Assembly (NCBI GenBank): GCA_910587465.1
Contig: CAJUMS010000016.1
Coordinates: forward strand, 1 to 33,309
Source of the DNA: an uncultured Oscillospiraceae bacterium
Lineage (GTDB): Bacteria; Bacillota; Clostridia; Oscillospirales; Ruminococcaceae
Reading direction: 5' to 3'
Length of the DNA: 33,309 nucleotides
The notes below the pieces were generated by a model. It worked only from the letters and a program-made list of their open reading frames with translations, was not told the DNA's origin and did no database searches. The position numbers and the translations under genes were made by a program. This document shows, piece after piece, positions 23,198-31,535 of this stretch. Each line of letters begins with the position of its first letter. Within the stretch, counting starts at the first letter, position 1.

Positions 23198-23688
23198 TTT
23201 TCTTCTTCCTTAACAGATATCCGCACGTCGATCTCCTCATCGTTGGGTGGCTCGAATATCGCCCCGAATTTCGCGGCAAGGTTTTCGTCGATATAATACG
23301 CGTCAAGCCTGCCATTTGATATTGCGCTGTTCCGTTTGTTGATACGTTCGCGCCATACCTCGTCCGATACGTCGATATAATGCAGTTCGTAGTCAATGCC
23401 ACGTGATTTGTAGAACTCCCGGGCTTCGGCGCGTTCGGCTTTAGTCCACACTCCCCAGTCGAGAACAATGTTTATCCCGCTGCCAACAATTTCCAACGAT
23501 TTCCCGTACAGATATTTCTCCGTATGCGCAACATATTCGTCGTGCATTTCGCCGACATACTGCCCGAACATAGCGAGCATTATTTCGTCTATCGACAGCA
23601 ACACTGCGTTATTCTCCCTGCGCAGCTGTTCGGCGTATGTGCTTTTTCCGCTGCATATCTTTCCACAGACCATTATCACCTTAGTCAT
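23194..23688 (-). CDS. P-loop kinase-like ATPase (AAA_33/zeta-toxin-like fold)
   Basis: A 164-residue NTP-binding protein with Walker A GKICSGKST (9-17), an acidic strand SIDEIML (about 32-38) and VLDWGVWTKAERAEAREF, the pattern of small kinases of the AAA_33 group that includes nucleoside, antibiotic and zeta-type kinases. No antitoxin gene sits beside it, so a toxin role is not supported. The start overlaps the TfoX-like gene by 8 bases, with AAGGAG ahead. Confidence 0.8.
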   Translation of the reverse strand: MTKVIMVCGKICSGKSTYAEQLRRENNAVLLSIDEIMLAMFGQYVGEMHDEYVAHTEKYLYGKSLEIVGSGINIVLDWGVWTKAERAEAREFYKSRGIDYELHYIDVSDEVWRERINKRNSAISNGRLDAYYIDENLAAKFGAIFEPPNDEEIDVRISVKEEEK

Positions 23689-23950
23689 TGTCTGCTCCTT
23701 TCAAATAGTCGCTGAACGCTTTCAGCTCTTTTTTCTTGCCCTCGGAAAGTCTGTTGTATTCGGTGCTGCAAATCGCGCCCTCAAGCGTATACAGGTGAAC
23801 AAGACACACATTCGGATACACCTCCTTGAGCTTTCGGAACGCTTTTATTGAGCCAAGCTCTATCAGCTTTTCGGGAGTATCTATCCCGACCGAGGTCAGT
23901 TTTCGCGCCATCTCCTTGCCTATGTTCATCATTGCGGTAAGCTCGGACAT
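23681..23950 (-). CDS. Stand-alone TfoX C-terminal domain protein, second copy
   Basis: An 89-residue relative of the gene at 10836-11099: NIGKEMARKLTSVGIDTPEKL and YTLEGAIC line up with its helix-hairpin-helix start and LEGAI motif, while the rest differs, so the two are old paralogues or separate gains. GGAGGG precedes ATG 23950. It lies between the DUF4180 remnant and the P-loop kinase. Confidence 0.8.
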   Translation of the reverse strand: MSELTAMMNIGKEMARKLTSVGIDTPEKLIELGSIKAFRKLKEVYPNVCLVHLYTLEGAICSTEYNRLSEGKKKELKAFSDYLKGADND

Positions 23951-23984
23951 ATTGCCCTCCTATACAGTTTTTTTGTCAGCATAT

Positions 23985-24245
23985 CTATTGTTCTTCTTTT
24001 GAAGTGGCAAAGAAAATATCTCTGCCGTAATTAACAAACTTTTGCAGGATCTCACCCGCGACACCGGTACTTAGAATAAAACGGCGGTAACAAGCTCCTT
24101 TGAAATAACGATATTTTTCGTGTCGATATCGTATTTTACACTTAATAAGCAAATCAACAACGGACTAATGGTCGGTGATAACCTTTTCGGAGCTTTCAAT
24201 CACAGCGCACGATATAATGTTTTTTTCAATTTTATTTGTTGTCAT
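23985..24245 (-). pseudogene. DUF4180 gene remnant
   Basis: This stretch of about 310 bases lacks an intact gene, but the minus strand gives a degenerate DUF4180 protein: MTTNKIEKN...SSEKVITDH, a TAG stop at codon 27, then SVVDLLIKCK, a one-base shift, YDIDTKNIVISKELVTAVLF, a second shift back, LSTGVAGEILQKFVNY, and GRDIFFATSKEEQ followed by a stop. In intact members (from memory) about 30 residues separate NY from GRDIFF, so an internal deletion is likely. One nonsense change, two frame shifts and a deletion make this a true pseudogene rather than a reading error. The ATG at 24245 still has GGAAAG ahead. Confidence 0.75.
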
Positions 24246-24261
24246 TTTGGTTCTTTCCTTG

Positions 24262-24636
24262 CTATTCCTTATAAAAGCCGCCAATGTGAAAATTCTCGCC
24301 GCTTAATTTTTCGGCGGTGAGCCTGAACGTCACCACACCGTCGGGGCAAACGAACTCCTTAACGTGCGGATCGTTAAAAACGTTCCCGAGAGGTGAGAAG
24401 CCGCCTATCCTCCGCAGGTCGCCGCCGCTGCGTACCGCCTCAAGCATAGGATACAGATACAGCAGCGTTTTTTGACAGAAACCGCGCCCGTTTTGGTTTA
24501 CGGGACAGTCGTAGGTGCAGCTGTAAATATCGCCAACCTCATCGCCGTTTCGACAATGACCCTCGGTCTTATTGTCGTGGGAAACGGCGATTACCTCGAT
24601 AGTGAAGCCGTATTCCTCGTCGTACCATTTGTTCAT
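24262..24636 (-). CDS. TIGR04076-like small protein
   Basis: A 124-residue soluble protein that resembles the TIGR04076 family: an N-terminal strand FTIEVIAVSH, a middle with GFCQKTLLYLYPMLEAVRSGGD (core GFCxxTLLYLYP at 53-63), and a C-terminal CPDGVVTFRL. Five cysteines (28, 40, 44, 54, 97) could bind a metal, but this is not shown. Function unknown. The ATG overlaps the argD stop as ATGA, so it is translated with argD. Confidence 0.65.
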   Translation of the reverse strand: MNKWYDEEYGFTIEVIAVSHDNKTEGHCRNGDEVGDIYSCTYDCPVNQNGRGFCQKTLLYLYPMLEAVRSGGDLRRIGGFSPLGNVFNDPHVKEFVCPDGVVTFRLTAEKLSGENFHIGGFYKE

Positions 24637-25796
24637 TTCAGCAGCTCCGTCAAAATCGCCAGTCCCTTGTCGATCTCCTCATAGGTAATAGTAAGCGGCG
24701 GCAGCAGACGAACCTTTGTTTTTGCGGTAAGCAGCAGCAAGCCTTTTCCCAGAGCCGCTTTAACAATGTCCGCTGCGGATTTGGTTTTCAGCTCGATACC
24801 GATCATCAAGCCCATTCCCGAAACGCTGTTCACTTCGGGAATTTGCAGAAGCTTCTCGCGGATATGTTCGCCCTTTTTGGCGACCTCTCCAAGAAAACCA
24901 TCGGAGTTGACCTTTTCCAGCACCGCCAGACCGCCCGCGCAGCAGATAGGATTTCCGCCGAACGTCGAGCCGTGAGTTCCCGGGGTTAGCACGTTTGCGC
25001 ACTTTTCTCCCGACAGACACACGCCGATAGGTACGCCGCCCGCAAGCCCCTTAGCAAGCGTTGTAAGATCGGCCTTGTGACCGAAATTGTCACCCGCAAG
25101 GAACTTACCCGTTCTGCCTACGCCCGTCTGAACCTCGTCAGCGATGGTCAGCACATCTTTTTCAGCGCAAAGCTTGAATATCTCGTCGACAAATTCCTTA
25201 TCCAGCGGCATTACTCCGCCCTCGCCCTGAATATACTCGAACATCACCGCGCATACGGTATCGTCGAGCTTTGCGCGGAGATCGTCGATATTATTCGCCT
25301 CGACGTTGATAAATCCCTCCACGAAAGGGAAGAAGTAGTTGTGGAAAACGTCCTGACCCGTCGCGGACAGCGTACAAAGCGTTCTGCCGTGAAAGGAGTT
25401 CAAAAGCGTGATGATGTTGTGCCTACCTTTGCCGTACTTGTCAAAGCTGTACTTTCTCGCAATCTTGATAGCGCATTCATTAGCCTCCGCGCCCGAGTTG
25501 CCGAAAAACATATCGTTGTAACCCGCCGTTTCGCAGAGCGCTTTGGCGAAATCCGCCTGAATCTTGGTGTAATAGTAGTTGGAGGTATGTTGGAGCTTGT
25601 GTGCCTGTTCGCAGACAGCATTCACCCAATCCTCGTTGCAGTATCCGAGAGAATTCGTGCCTATTCCCGAGCCGAAATCTATGTATTCCTTGCCGTCTTC
25701 ATCTTCGGCGCAACGACCCTCGCCCTTGTCCATAACAAGGGCGTATCTGCCGTAGGAATGCATTACATATTTGTTGAATTGTTCGATCGTTCCCAT
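24633..25796 (-). CDS. argD: Acetylornithine aminotransferase
   Basis: PLP enzyme that makes N-acetylornithine from N-acetylglutamate semialdehyde and glutamate. 387 residues. The PLP lysine is Lys249 in LAKGLAGGVPIG; the ring-binding Asp220 is in ADEVQTG; GNSGAEANE (99-107) and HGRT (136-139) are the other class-III marks. The start is ATG 25796, ten bases after the argB stop, with GAGGTGA ahead; the upstream in-frame GTG at 25814 overlaps argB and is rejected. Confidence 0.95.
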   Translation of the reverse strand: MGTIEQFNKYVMHSYGRYALVMDKGEGRCAEDEDGKEYIDFGSGIGTNSLGYCNEDWVNAVCEQAHKLQHTSNYYYTKIQADFAKALCETAGYNDMFFGNSGAEANECAIKIARKYSFDKYGKGRHNIITLLNSFHGRTLCTLSATGQDVFHNYFFPFVEGFINVEANNIDDLRAKLDDTVCAVMFEYIQGEGGVMPLDKEFVDEIFKLCAEKDVLTIADEVQTGVGRTGKFLAGDNFGHKADLTTLAKGLAGGVPIGVCLSGEKCANVLTPGTHGSTFGGNPICCAGGLAVLEKVNSDGFLGEVAKKGEHIREKLLQIPEVNSVSGMGLMIGIELKTKSAADIVKAALGKGLLLLTAKTKVRLLPPLTITYEEIDKGLAILTELLK

Positions 25797-25806
25797 TACA
25801 ATCACC

Positions 25807-26661
25807 TCACGCAATGATCATAGTACCCGCGCCTATGTCGGTCAAAAGCTCGATAAGAATGGAGTGCGGAATACGTCCGTCAATAATATTAGCCTGCTTA
25901 ACGCCGCGGCGGACAGCTTCAACACAGCAGTCTATTTTCGGTATCATACCGCCCGTTATTATACCCTGCTTTTTGAGGAATGGAACCTCGCTCACGCCGA
26001 CCGTGCGGATAATAGTGTTTTCGTCGTCCTTGTCCTCAAGCAATCCTTTTATATCCGTCAGCAGGATCAGCGACGGCGCTCCCATTTCGGCGGCGATACG
26101 CGCAGCCGCGGTGTCCGCGTTGATATTGTAGACCGTGCCGTCCTTGCCGCGCCCTACCGTGGAAATAACGGGAATATAGCCGTTGTCAAGCGCGTTCTGA
26201 ATGATTTTGGGATTTACAGCGTTTATTTCGCCTACATAGCCGAGATCTGGATCAAGCTGTTCCGCCTCAATAAGATTTCCGTCCAGACCGCACAAGCCTA
26301 TTGCCGTACCTCCGTGGCTCTCAAGCATGGAAACCAAGTCCTTGTTTACCTTGCCCGCGAGAACCATCTGCACGATATCGACGGTTTCCTCGTCAGTGTA
26401 GCGCAGACCATTTACGAACTTGCTCTCCTTGCCGATGCGCTTTAACATATCGTTTATCTCGGGACCGCCGCCATGAACCAGCACGACCTTGATACCGACC
26501 GTCGACAGCATAACGATATCTTCCATAACGGCGTGTTTGAGTTTGTCATTGGTCATCGCGTTGCCGCCGTATTTCACTACGACTACCTTGTTGTTGTATT
26601 TCTGAAGATAGGGCAGAGCCTCTATCATCACGTTTGCTCTTACATCATAATCTATCCGCAT
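25807..26661 (-). CDS. argB: Acetylglutamate kinase
   Basis: Phosphorylates N-acetylglutamate, the usual arginine-feedback point. 284 residues with KYGGNAM (30-36), VHGGGPEIND (62-71) and the C-terminal GGMIPKIDCC, all typical of the amino-acid kinase fold. The N-terminal helix (ANVMIEALPYLQKY) is the kind found in hexameric, arginine-sensitive forms, so feedback inhibition is likely but inferred. Lies between argJ and argD with short gaps. Confidence 0.96.
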   Translation of the reverse strand: MRIDYDVRANVMIEALPYLQKYNNKVVVVKYGGNAMTNDKLKHAVMEDIVMLSTVGIKVVLVHGGGPEINDMLKRIGKESKFVNGLRYTDEETVDIVQMVLAGKVNKDLVSMLESHGGTAIGLCGLDGNLIEAEQLDPDLGYVGEINAVNPKIIQNALDNGYIPVISTVGRGKDGTVYNINADTAAARIAAEMGAPSLILLTDIKGLLEDKDDENTIIRTVGVSEVPFLKKQGIITGGMIPKIDCCVEAVRRGVKQANIIDGRIPHSILIELLTDIGAGTMIIA

Positions 26662-26691
26662 TTTTCCGTACCTCTTTAGCTTTTTGAACGA

Positions 26692-27927
26692 TCAAGTCCT
26701 ATATTCCGCGTTGATCTTAACATAATCAAACGTTAGATCGCAGCCCCAAGCAACGGCGTTGTAAAAACCGTCGTGAAGATCTACGAGTATCTTGACCTCC
26801 TCCTCGGAGAGAATTTCCGCAGCGGTTTCCTCCGAGAATGCGATACCCGCGCCCTCCGCGCAGACCGTGAGCTTTCCCTTTGCGCTTGCCAGCTCAACGG
26901 AGACCTTTTCAATATCGAAATCCGCATCCGCATAGCCCAGCGCACAGAGAATTCTTCCCCAGTTGGCGTCAGCCGCGAACAGCGCCGCCTTTACAAGATT
27001 TGACGAAATTACCGATTTCGCCGCCGCTCTTGCCGCTTGTTCGCTCGGAGCGCTGTTTACTATGCACTCGATAAGCTTTGTAGCCCCCTCGCCGTCGCGC
27101 GCGGTCTCACGTGCGAGGTTCATCATAACCGCGTACAGAGCGTTTTCGAATATTTCGTAGTTCTTGTCCTCGCAGATAATTTCGCTGTTCTTCGCAAGCC
27201 CCGAGGACATTAGTATCAGCGTGTCGTTGGTAGAGGTGTCACCGTCGACGCTCACCATATTGTAGGTGAGATAATTCACCTTGCGGAGCGCCTTTTCGAG
27301 AAGCTCACCCGCGATAGCGACGTCTGTTGTGATAAACGCGAGCATAGTCGCCATATTCGGGTTTATCATGCCGCTTCCCTTGGATATACCGCCGACGTGG
27401 CACTTTCTGCCGTCAAGCTCGAACTCGACCGCTATCTCCTTTTTGCGCGTATCGGTCGTCATTATCGCCTCCACCGCGTCGCCGCTGTTCTTCATCGAGA
27501 GCGACTTGGCAAGCGTGGGTATCATAATGCGTATCGGCTTGATATCGAGCTTCTGACCGATAACGCCCGTAGATCCTACGAGTACGTCGTTAGTGTCAAT
27601 ATCGAGCGCCTGAGCGGTAAGCTCGCACATCTCCTCGGCGATCTCAATGCCGTCGGGATTGCAGGTGTTCGCGTTGCCGCTGTTCACGATAATAGCCTGA
27701 GCGTAGCCGTCTTTTAAGTGCTCCTTGGACACGATAATAGGCGCGCCTTTTACCTTGTTCGAGGTGAACAGCGCGGCGGTCTTACAGCGCTCGGCACAGT
27801 ATATCATAGCCAGATCGCGCTTTGTGGTGTTGCCCGCCTTGATACCCGCGATAACTCCGCCCGCGGTAAAGCCCTCCGCGGCACAAACGCCGCCGTCCAC
27901 AAACTCGTAATTTTCAAATTTAACCAT
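26692..27927 (-). CDS. argJ: Bifunctional glutamate N-acetyltransferase/ornithine acetyltransferase
   Basis: Moves the acetyl group from N-acetylornithine to glutamate, and probably also makes N-acetylglutamate from acetyl-CoA. 411 residues. The self-cleavage site is KGSGMINPNMAT with the nucleophile Thr194, which would become the first residue of the beta chain. The C-terminal DLTFDYVKINAEYRT is typical. GAGAGG precedes the ATG. The gene makes a separate argA unnecessary. Confidence 0.96.
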   Translation of the reverse strand: MVKFENYEFVDGGVCAAEGFTAGGVIAGIKAGNTTKRDLAMIYCAERCKTAALFTSNKVKGAPIIVSKEHLKDGYAQAIIVNSGNANTCNPDGIEIAEEMCELTAQALDIDTNDVLVGSTGVIGQKLDIKPIRIMIPTLAKSLSMKNSGDAVEAIMTTDTRKKEIAVEFELDGRKCHVGGISKGSGMINPNMATMLAFITTDVAIAGELLEKALRKVNYLTYNMVSVDGDTSTNDTLILMSSGLAKNSEIICEDKNYEIFENALYAVMMNLARETARDGEGATKLIECIVNSAPSEQAARAAAKSVISSNLVKAALFAADANWGRILCALGYADADFDIEKVSVELASAKGKLTVCAEGAGIAFSEETAAEILSEEEVKILVDLHDGFYNAVAWGCDLTFDYVKINAEYRT

Positions 27928-27942
27928 TTTAAAAACCTCTCA

Positions 27943-28311
27943 TTATTCGTTTTCCAATTCCTTTTGAAGCTTTTTCATAAGCTTGCTCACCACATATTCA
28001 TAGGAGCTGTCTATCATTCGCAGTATTTCCTCGTCGGGTACGCTGCCGTTAAGATCAACGGTATTAAAATACGGCTGTTGAACAGGAGGACAGTGATACC
28101 CTCTTTTCACATCATCGGGGTACATTTTGCGGTAAAGCTCTCCGGTCAGCGCATCGCCGTTAAAAGTGAACATCGGTTTGCCTTTAAGAAAAAAGAGCTG
28201 CGCAAATATTCGATTTTTGACCTTGACGCAAATTGTTTCATCTCCGAAAGGGCAGTCCTGATATGTTCCCTTTTTTCCAAGGCAGTGTTTCAATATTTCC
28301 TCGTGAGTCAT
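27943..28311 (-). CDS. MmcQ/YjbR family protein
   Basis: A 122-residue protein of the MmcQ/YjbR (CyaY-like fold, double-wing) family, proposed to bind DNA: LGKKGTYQDCPFGDETICVKV, FTFNGD, RGYHCPPVQQPYFNTVDLNG and the C-terminal helix SYEYVVSKL are all typical. Its ATG overlaps the argC stop as TAATG. No known link to arginine metabolism; a regulatory role for the operon is possible but untested. Confidence 0.85.
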   Translation of the reverse strand: MTHEEILKHCLGKKGTYQDCPFGDETICVKVKNRIFAQLFFLKGKPMFTFNGDALTGELYRKMYPDDVKRGYHCPPVQQPYFNTVDLNGSVPDEEILRMIDSSYEYVVSKLMKKLQKELENE

Positions 28312-29243
28312 TAAAGCAGCCCCGTTTTTTCGTCAATGCCCATCATAATATTAAGACACTGAACAGCTGCACCGCTTGCGCCCTTTCCTAAGTTATCCAA
28401 TCTCGAGCAGATTATAAGCCGTTCGTCGTTACCGTTAACGAATATTTCCATATTGTTTGTTCCGCTCAAATTGTTCGAGCCGATAAAGCCGTCCTTGGGC
28501 TCGCCATCGGGCATTACTTTTACAAAGAAAGAATTCGCGTAGTATTCGGCCAGAGCCTTTCGGATATCGTCCGCGCCGTACTTTTTCGTCAATAACCGAG
28601 TATGCAGCGGCAGAGAAACCACCATTCCGCTGAAAAAGTCGCAGATAAGCGGATTGAACGAGGGAGCGTACTTCAGACCGCATATTTTCTGCATTTCAGG
28701 AAGGTGCTTGTGCTGCTGTGTGAGCGCGTACTGACGCGGACTGTCGAAGTCCGTGGGGCGGTCGGCGCTCTCATAGACCGCGATAGCCTTTTTGCCCGCG
28801 CCGCTGTAACCCGATACCGCATGAGCCGAAACGGGATAATCCGCGGGCATAATTCCGAGCTTTACAAGCGGATACACCATTGAGGCAAAGCCGCTCGCAT
28901 AGCACCCCGGAACGGCTACGCGGTTGCTTTTCACGATCTTCTCGCGGAAATCCTTACCTAACTCGGGAAAACCGTATGCCCAATCGGGGTTGGTTCGGTG
29001 CGCCGTCGAAGCGTCAATAATGCGGACGTTATCGTCAGCCATTGCAACTGCCTCGCGCGCCGCCGCGTCGGGCAGACAAAGAAACGTGAAGTCGGAGGAG
29101 TTTATCATGCGTCTGCGCTCGTCGTTATCTTTGCGCTTGTTCTCGTCAATGCGGAGCAGCTCGATGTCGTTTCTGCCCTTAAAGCGCTCGAGAATTTTCA
29201 GCCCCGTAGTGCCTTCCTGTCCGTCAATATATATTTTAGTCAT
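28311..29243 (-). CDS. argC: N-acetyl-gamma-glutamyl-phosphate reductase, short (type 2) form
   Basis: NADPH-dependent third step of arginine synthesis. 310 residues, with the short-form start IYIDGQEGTTGLKILERF (residues 4-21) instead of the VGIIGATGYTG start of the long form common in Firmicutes. Active Cys114 in VPGCYASGF; GYSGAGKKAI follows. The ATG overlaps the PfkB kinase stop as ATGA. Confidence 0.93.
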   Translation of the reverse strand: MTKIYIDGQEGTTGLKILERFKGRNDIELLRIDENKRKDNDERRRMINSSDFTFLCLPDAAAREAVAMADDNVRIIDASTAHRTNPDWAYGFPELGKDFREKIVKSNRVAVPGCYASGFASMVYPLVKLGIMPADYPVSAHAVSGYSGAGKKAIAVYESADRPTDFDSPRQYALTQQHKHLPEMQKICGLKYAPSFNPLICDFFSGMVVSLPLHTRLLTKKYGADDIRKALAEYYANSFFVKVMPDGEPKDGFIGSNNLSGTNNMEIFVNGNDERLIICSRLDNLGKGASGAAVQCLNIMMGIDEKTGLL

Positions 29244-30139
29244 TTGTCATTCCTCGTTTCTGTAAGCGCCTTGACCTCGGATAATACCGGAGGTTTGAGC
29301 GGGATCGGAAATTTTGTACAGGCGATCCCCGCAACAGCGCTCGCGAATTTTACCGTATCGTCGTCGCTCATTCTATTATACAGCGCGTAGATCGTTCCCG
29401 CCTTGAAGCTGTCGCCCGCGCCCAATGTTGAAGTTATGTCAAGAGAGTAGGGCTTAAACCGCTTGGGCGGCTGTCCCCGCCGTCCGTAGAGCAGCTCTTT
29501 TTCACCCATTGTGAATATCACAAGCCCGTCGGTATTGTCGGTGTACAGCGTGAAAAGCTTCTCAAGGCTCTTGTCGGGGTAGGTGCACTCCAGATACTGA
29601 TGTGATATCGCGTTTATCGCGCAATGCTTATGAATGTCGCTGTCATAAGCGCAATCAATAGTCGCGTAGGGCTTGTTGTATTTACAGCAAAGCTCCGAGG
29701 AAATCTCTGGGTAAAAGAACGGGTCGATACCGCAGCATTCGGCATTTTTTATCGAATCCTCCGATGGCGGTTCGTAAAAAGGCTTTTCGCGTCCGAAGTG
29801 CTTAGACCACTCGCCGAAACAGGTGCGCGTGTTCCTGTCAATAATGACGTAGTCGATTATACCGTCAAAATTCTCGTCCAAAAGTTCAGATATATCCGCA
29901 TGTTTATCGGAGAAATATCCGCGGATGATATCACGGTTAGCGTTCCCTATATGGCTTCCGCCGAGCTTTAAATTACAGCCTAGTGAAAGCAGTACCGCCG
30001 CCGCGGTTCCCGTTTCTCCGCCTACGTGATGATATTTTTCTTTTATCTCGCCATATCCGTCCGCTTTGGGAAATTCACCATCAAGTAAAAAAGCCTCGGT
30101 CGACATTACCATTCCGTACATATATACGTATTTATCCAT
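29240..30139 (-). CDS. PfkB-family sugar/nucleoside kinase
   Basis: A 299-residue ribokinase-fold kinase; substrate unknown. GGETGTAA (40-47) is the substrate-side PfkB motif 1 and STLGAGDSFKAG (237-248) is motif 2 with catalytic Asp243. An earlier in-frame opening up to 30241 reads into argH and is rejected: ATG 30139 sits one base after the argH stop with GAAGG ahead. It is embedded between argH and argC, so it is expressed with arginine genes, although no arginine-pathway step needs it. Confidence 0.87.
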   Translation of the reverse strand: MDKYVYMYGMVMSTEAFLLDGEFPKADGYGEIKEKYHHVGGETGTAAAVLLSLGCNLKLGGSHIGNANRDIIRGYFSDKHADISELLDENFDGIIDYVIIDRNTRTCFGEWSKHFGREKPFYEPPSEDSIKNAECCGIDPFFYPEISSELCCKYNKPYATIDCAYDSDIHKHCAINAISHQYLECTYPDKSLEKLFTLYTDNTDGLVIFTMGEKELLYGRRGQPPKRFKPYSLDITSTLGAGDSFKAGTIYALYNRMSDDDTVKFASAVAGIACTKFPIPLKPPVLSEVKALTETRNDK

Positions 30140-30140
30140 A

Positions 30141-31520
30141 TTACAAACCTTCAAGATACTTTTTAACAAATTCGACCTGACCGAGAACGCTCTCGGGCGA
30201 CGGACCTCCGAACGACTTGCGTTCTTTGACGCAGGTATCAAGGCTTATCGCCGTGTAAACATCGTTCTCGAAAAGCTCGCTCTGCTGCTTGTAGTCCTCA
30301 AGCGGCAGCTCCTCAAGCGTGGTGTTCTTGGAAATACAGAGAGCCACAAGTCCGCCCGTAATTTTATACGCGGTGCGGAACGGCATACCCTTTTTGACGA
30401 GATAGTCCGCGCAGTCGGTAGCGTTGATAAAACCTTTAGCCGCCGCGGCGCGCATATTCTCCTTGATGACGCGCATGGTGTCGAGCATGGGGATAAACGT
30501 TACAAGACAGAGTTTGATATTGTCCACCGCGTCGAAAATAGCCTCTTTGTCCTCCTGCATATCCTTGTTGTACGCAAGCGGCAGACCTTTCATCATGGTG
30601 AGTAAAGTCATATTGTCGCCGATAACGCGCGCGGTCTTTCCGCGGATAAGCTCGGTAACGTCGGGGTTTTTCTTCTGCGGCATAATCGACGAGCCCGTAG
30701 AGAATGCGTCGTCAAGCTCAATAAACTTGAACTCCCACGAGCACCACATAATGATTTCCTCGGAGAAACGCGACAAGTGCACCATACAGATAGCAAGCGC
30801 GCTCGCAAGCTCAATGCAGAAATCGCGGTCAGAAACACCGTCCAGCGAGTTGGCCATTGGATTGCTCATTCCAAGCAGGGAGGAGGTGCGTTCGCGGTCG
30901 ATATTGTAGGTCGTTCCCGCAAGTGCGCAGCTTCCGAGAGGGCAGACGTTCATACGCCGCTCAGTATCGTTCAGCCTGTCAAGATCACGCAGCAGCATTT
31001 GCGCATAAGCCATCAGATGATGACCGAACGTAATGGGCTGCGCCCTTTGCAGATGAGTATACCCGGGCATTATTGTTTCGGAGTGCTCGGCGGCGATCTT
31101 GCAGAGCGTTTCTATAAGCTGCTTTATAAGCGCCTTTATCTCTTTTATCTCGTCGCGCAGATACAGCCTTATATCGAGCGCCACCTGATCGTTACGCGAA
31201 CGTGAGGTATGCAGCCGCTTTCCCACGTCGCCGAGCCGTTTTGTAAGCTCCGCTTCGATAAACATATGGATATCCTCGGCGTTGGGGTCAAATTCCAGCT
31301 TTCCGCTCTCAATATCCGCGAGTATCTCCTTTAAGCCTCCGATAAGCTCCAGCGAATCGCTCACACTTATTATGCCCCGTTCTCCGAGCATGGTCGCGTG
31401 AGCGATACTGCCCGCTATGTCCTGCTTGTACATTCTCGCGTCGAACGCTATTGAGGAGTTGAAAGCATTTACCTTGCTGTCAACCTCCTTGGAAAATCTT
31501 CCCGCCCACATCATCGCCAT
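30141..31520 (-). CDS. argH: Argininosuccinate lyase
   Basis: Last step: argininosuccinate gives arginine and fumarate. 459 residues. HTSRSRND (104-111), GYTHLQRAQP with catalytic His156, and the fumarase-superfamily signature GSSIMPQKKNPD (276-287) are present. GGAGG lies about 9 bases before ATG 31520; a second Met (residues 3-4) is possible. It follows the DUF3592-like gene by 15 bases. Confidence 0.97.
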   Translation of the reverse strand: MAMMWAGRFSKEVDSKVNAFNSSIAFDARMYKQDIAGSIAHATMLGERGIISVSDSLELIGGLKEILADIESGKLEFDPNAEDIHMFIEAELTKRLGDVGKRLHTSRSRNDQVALDIRLYLRDEIKEIKALIKQLIETLCKIAAEHSETIMPGYTHLQRAQPITFGHHLMAYAQMLLRDLDRLNDTERRMNVCPLGSCALAGTTYNIDRERTSSLLGMSNPMANSLDGVSDRDFCIELASALAICMVHLSRFSEEIIMWCSWEFKFIELDDAFSTGSSIMPQKKNPDVTELIRGKTARVIGDNMTLLTMMKGLPLAYNKDMQEDKEAIFDAVDNIKLCLVTFIPMLDTMRVIKENMRAAAAKGFINATDCADYLVKKGMPFRTAYKITGGLVALCISKNTTLEELPLEDYKQQSELFENDVYTAISLDTCVKERKSFGGPSPESVLGQVEFVKKYLEGL

Positions 31521-31535
31521 ATCAAAAAACCTCCG

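Noticed and set aside
23194..23950. P-loop kinase plus small upstream protein as a toxin-antitoxin pair
   Set aside because: The small protein is a TfoX-C domain, not an antitoxin; the kinase lacks clear zeta-toxin catalytic residues.
24120..24320. Plus-strand open frame in the DUF4180 region
   Set aside because: The other strand explains this stretch as a decayed DUF4180 gene and the 3' end of the TIGR04076-like gene.
27718..28314. Plus-strand open frame of 198 codons opposite the MmcQ gene
   Set aside because: Shadow of the MmcQ and argJ coding strand; low-complexity residues only.
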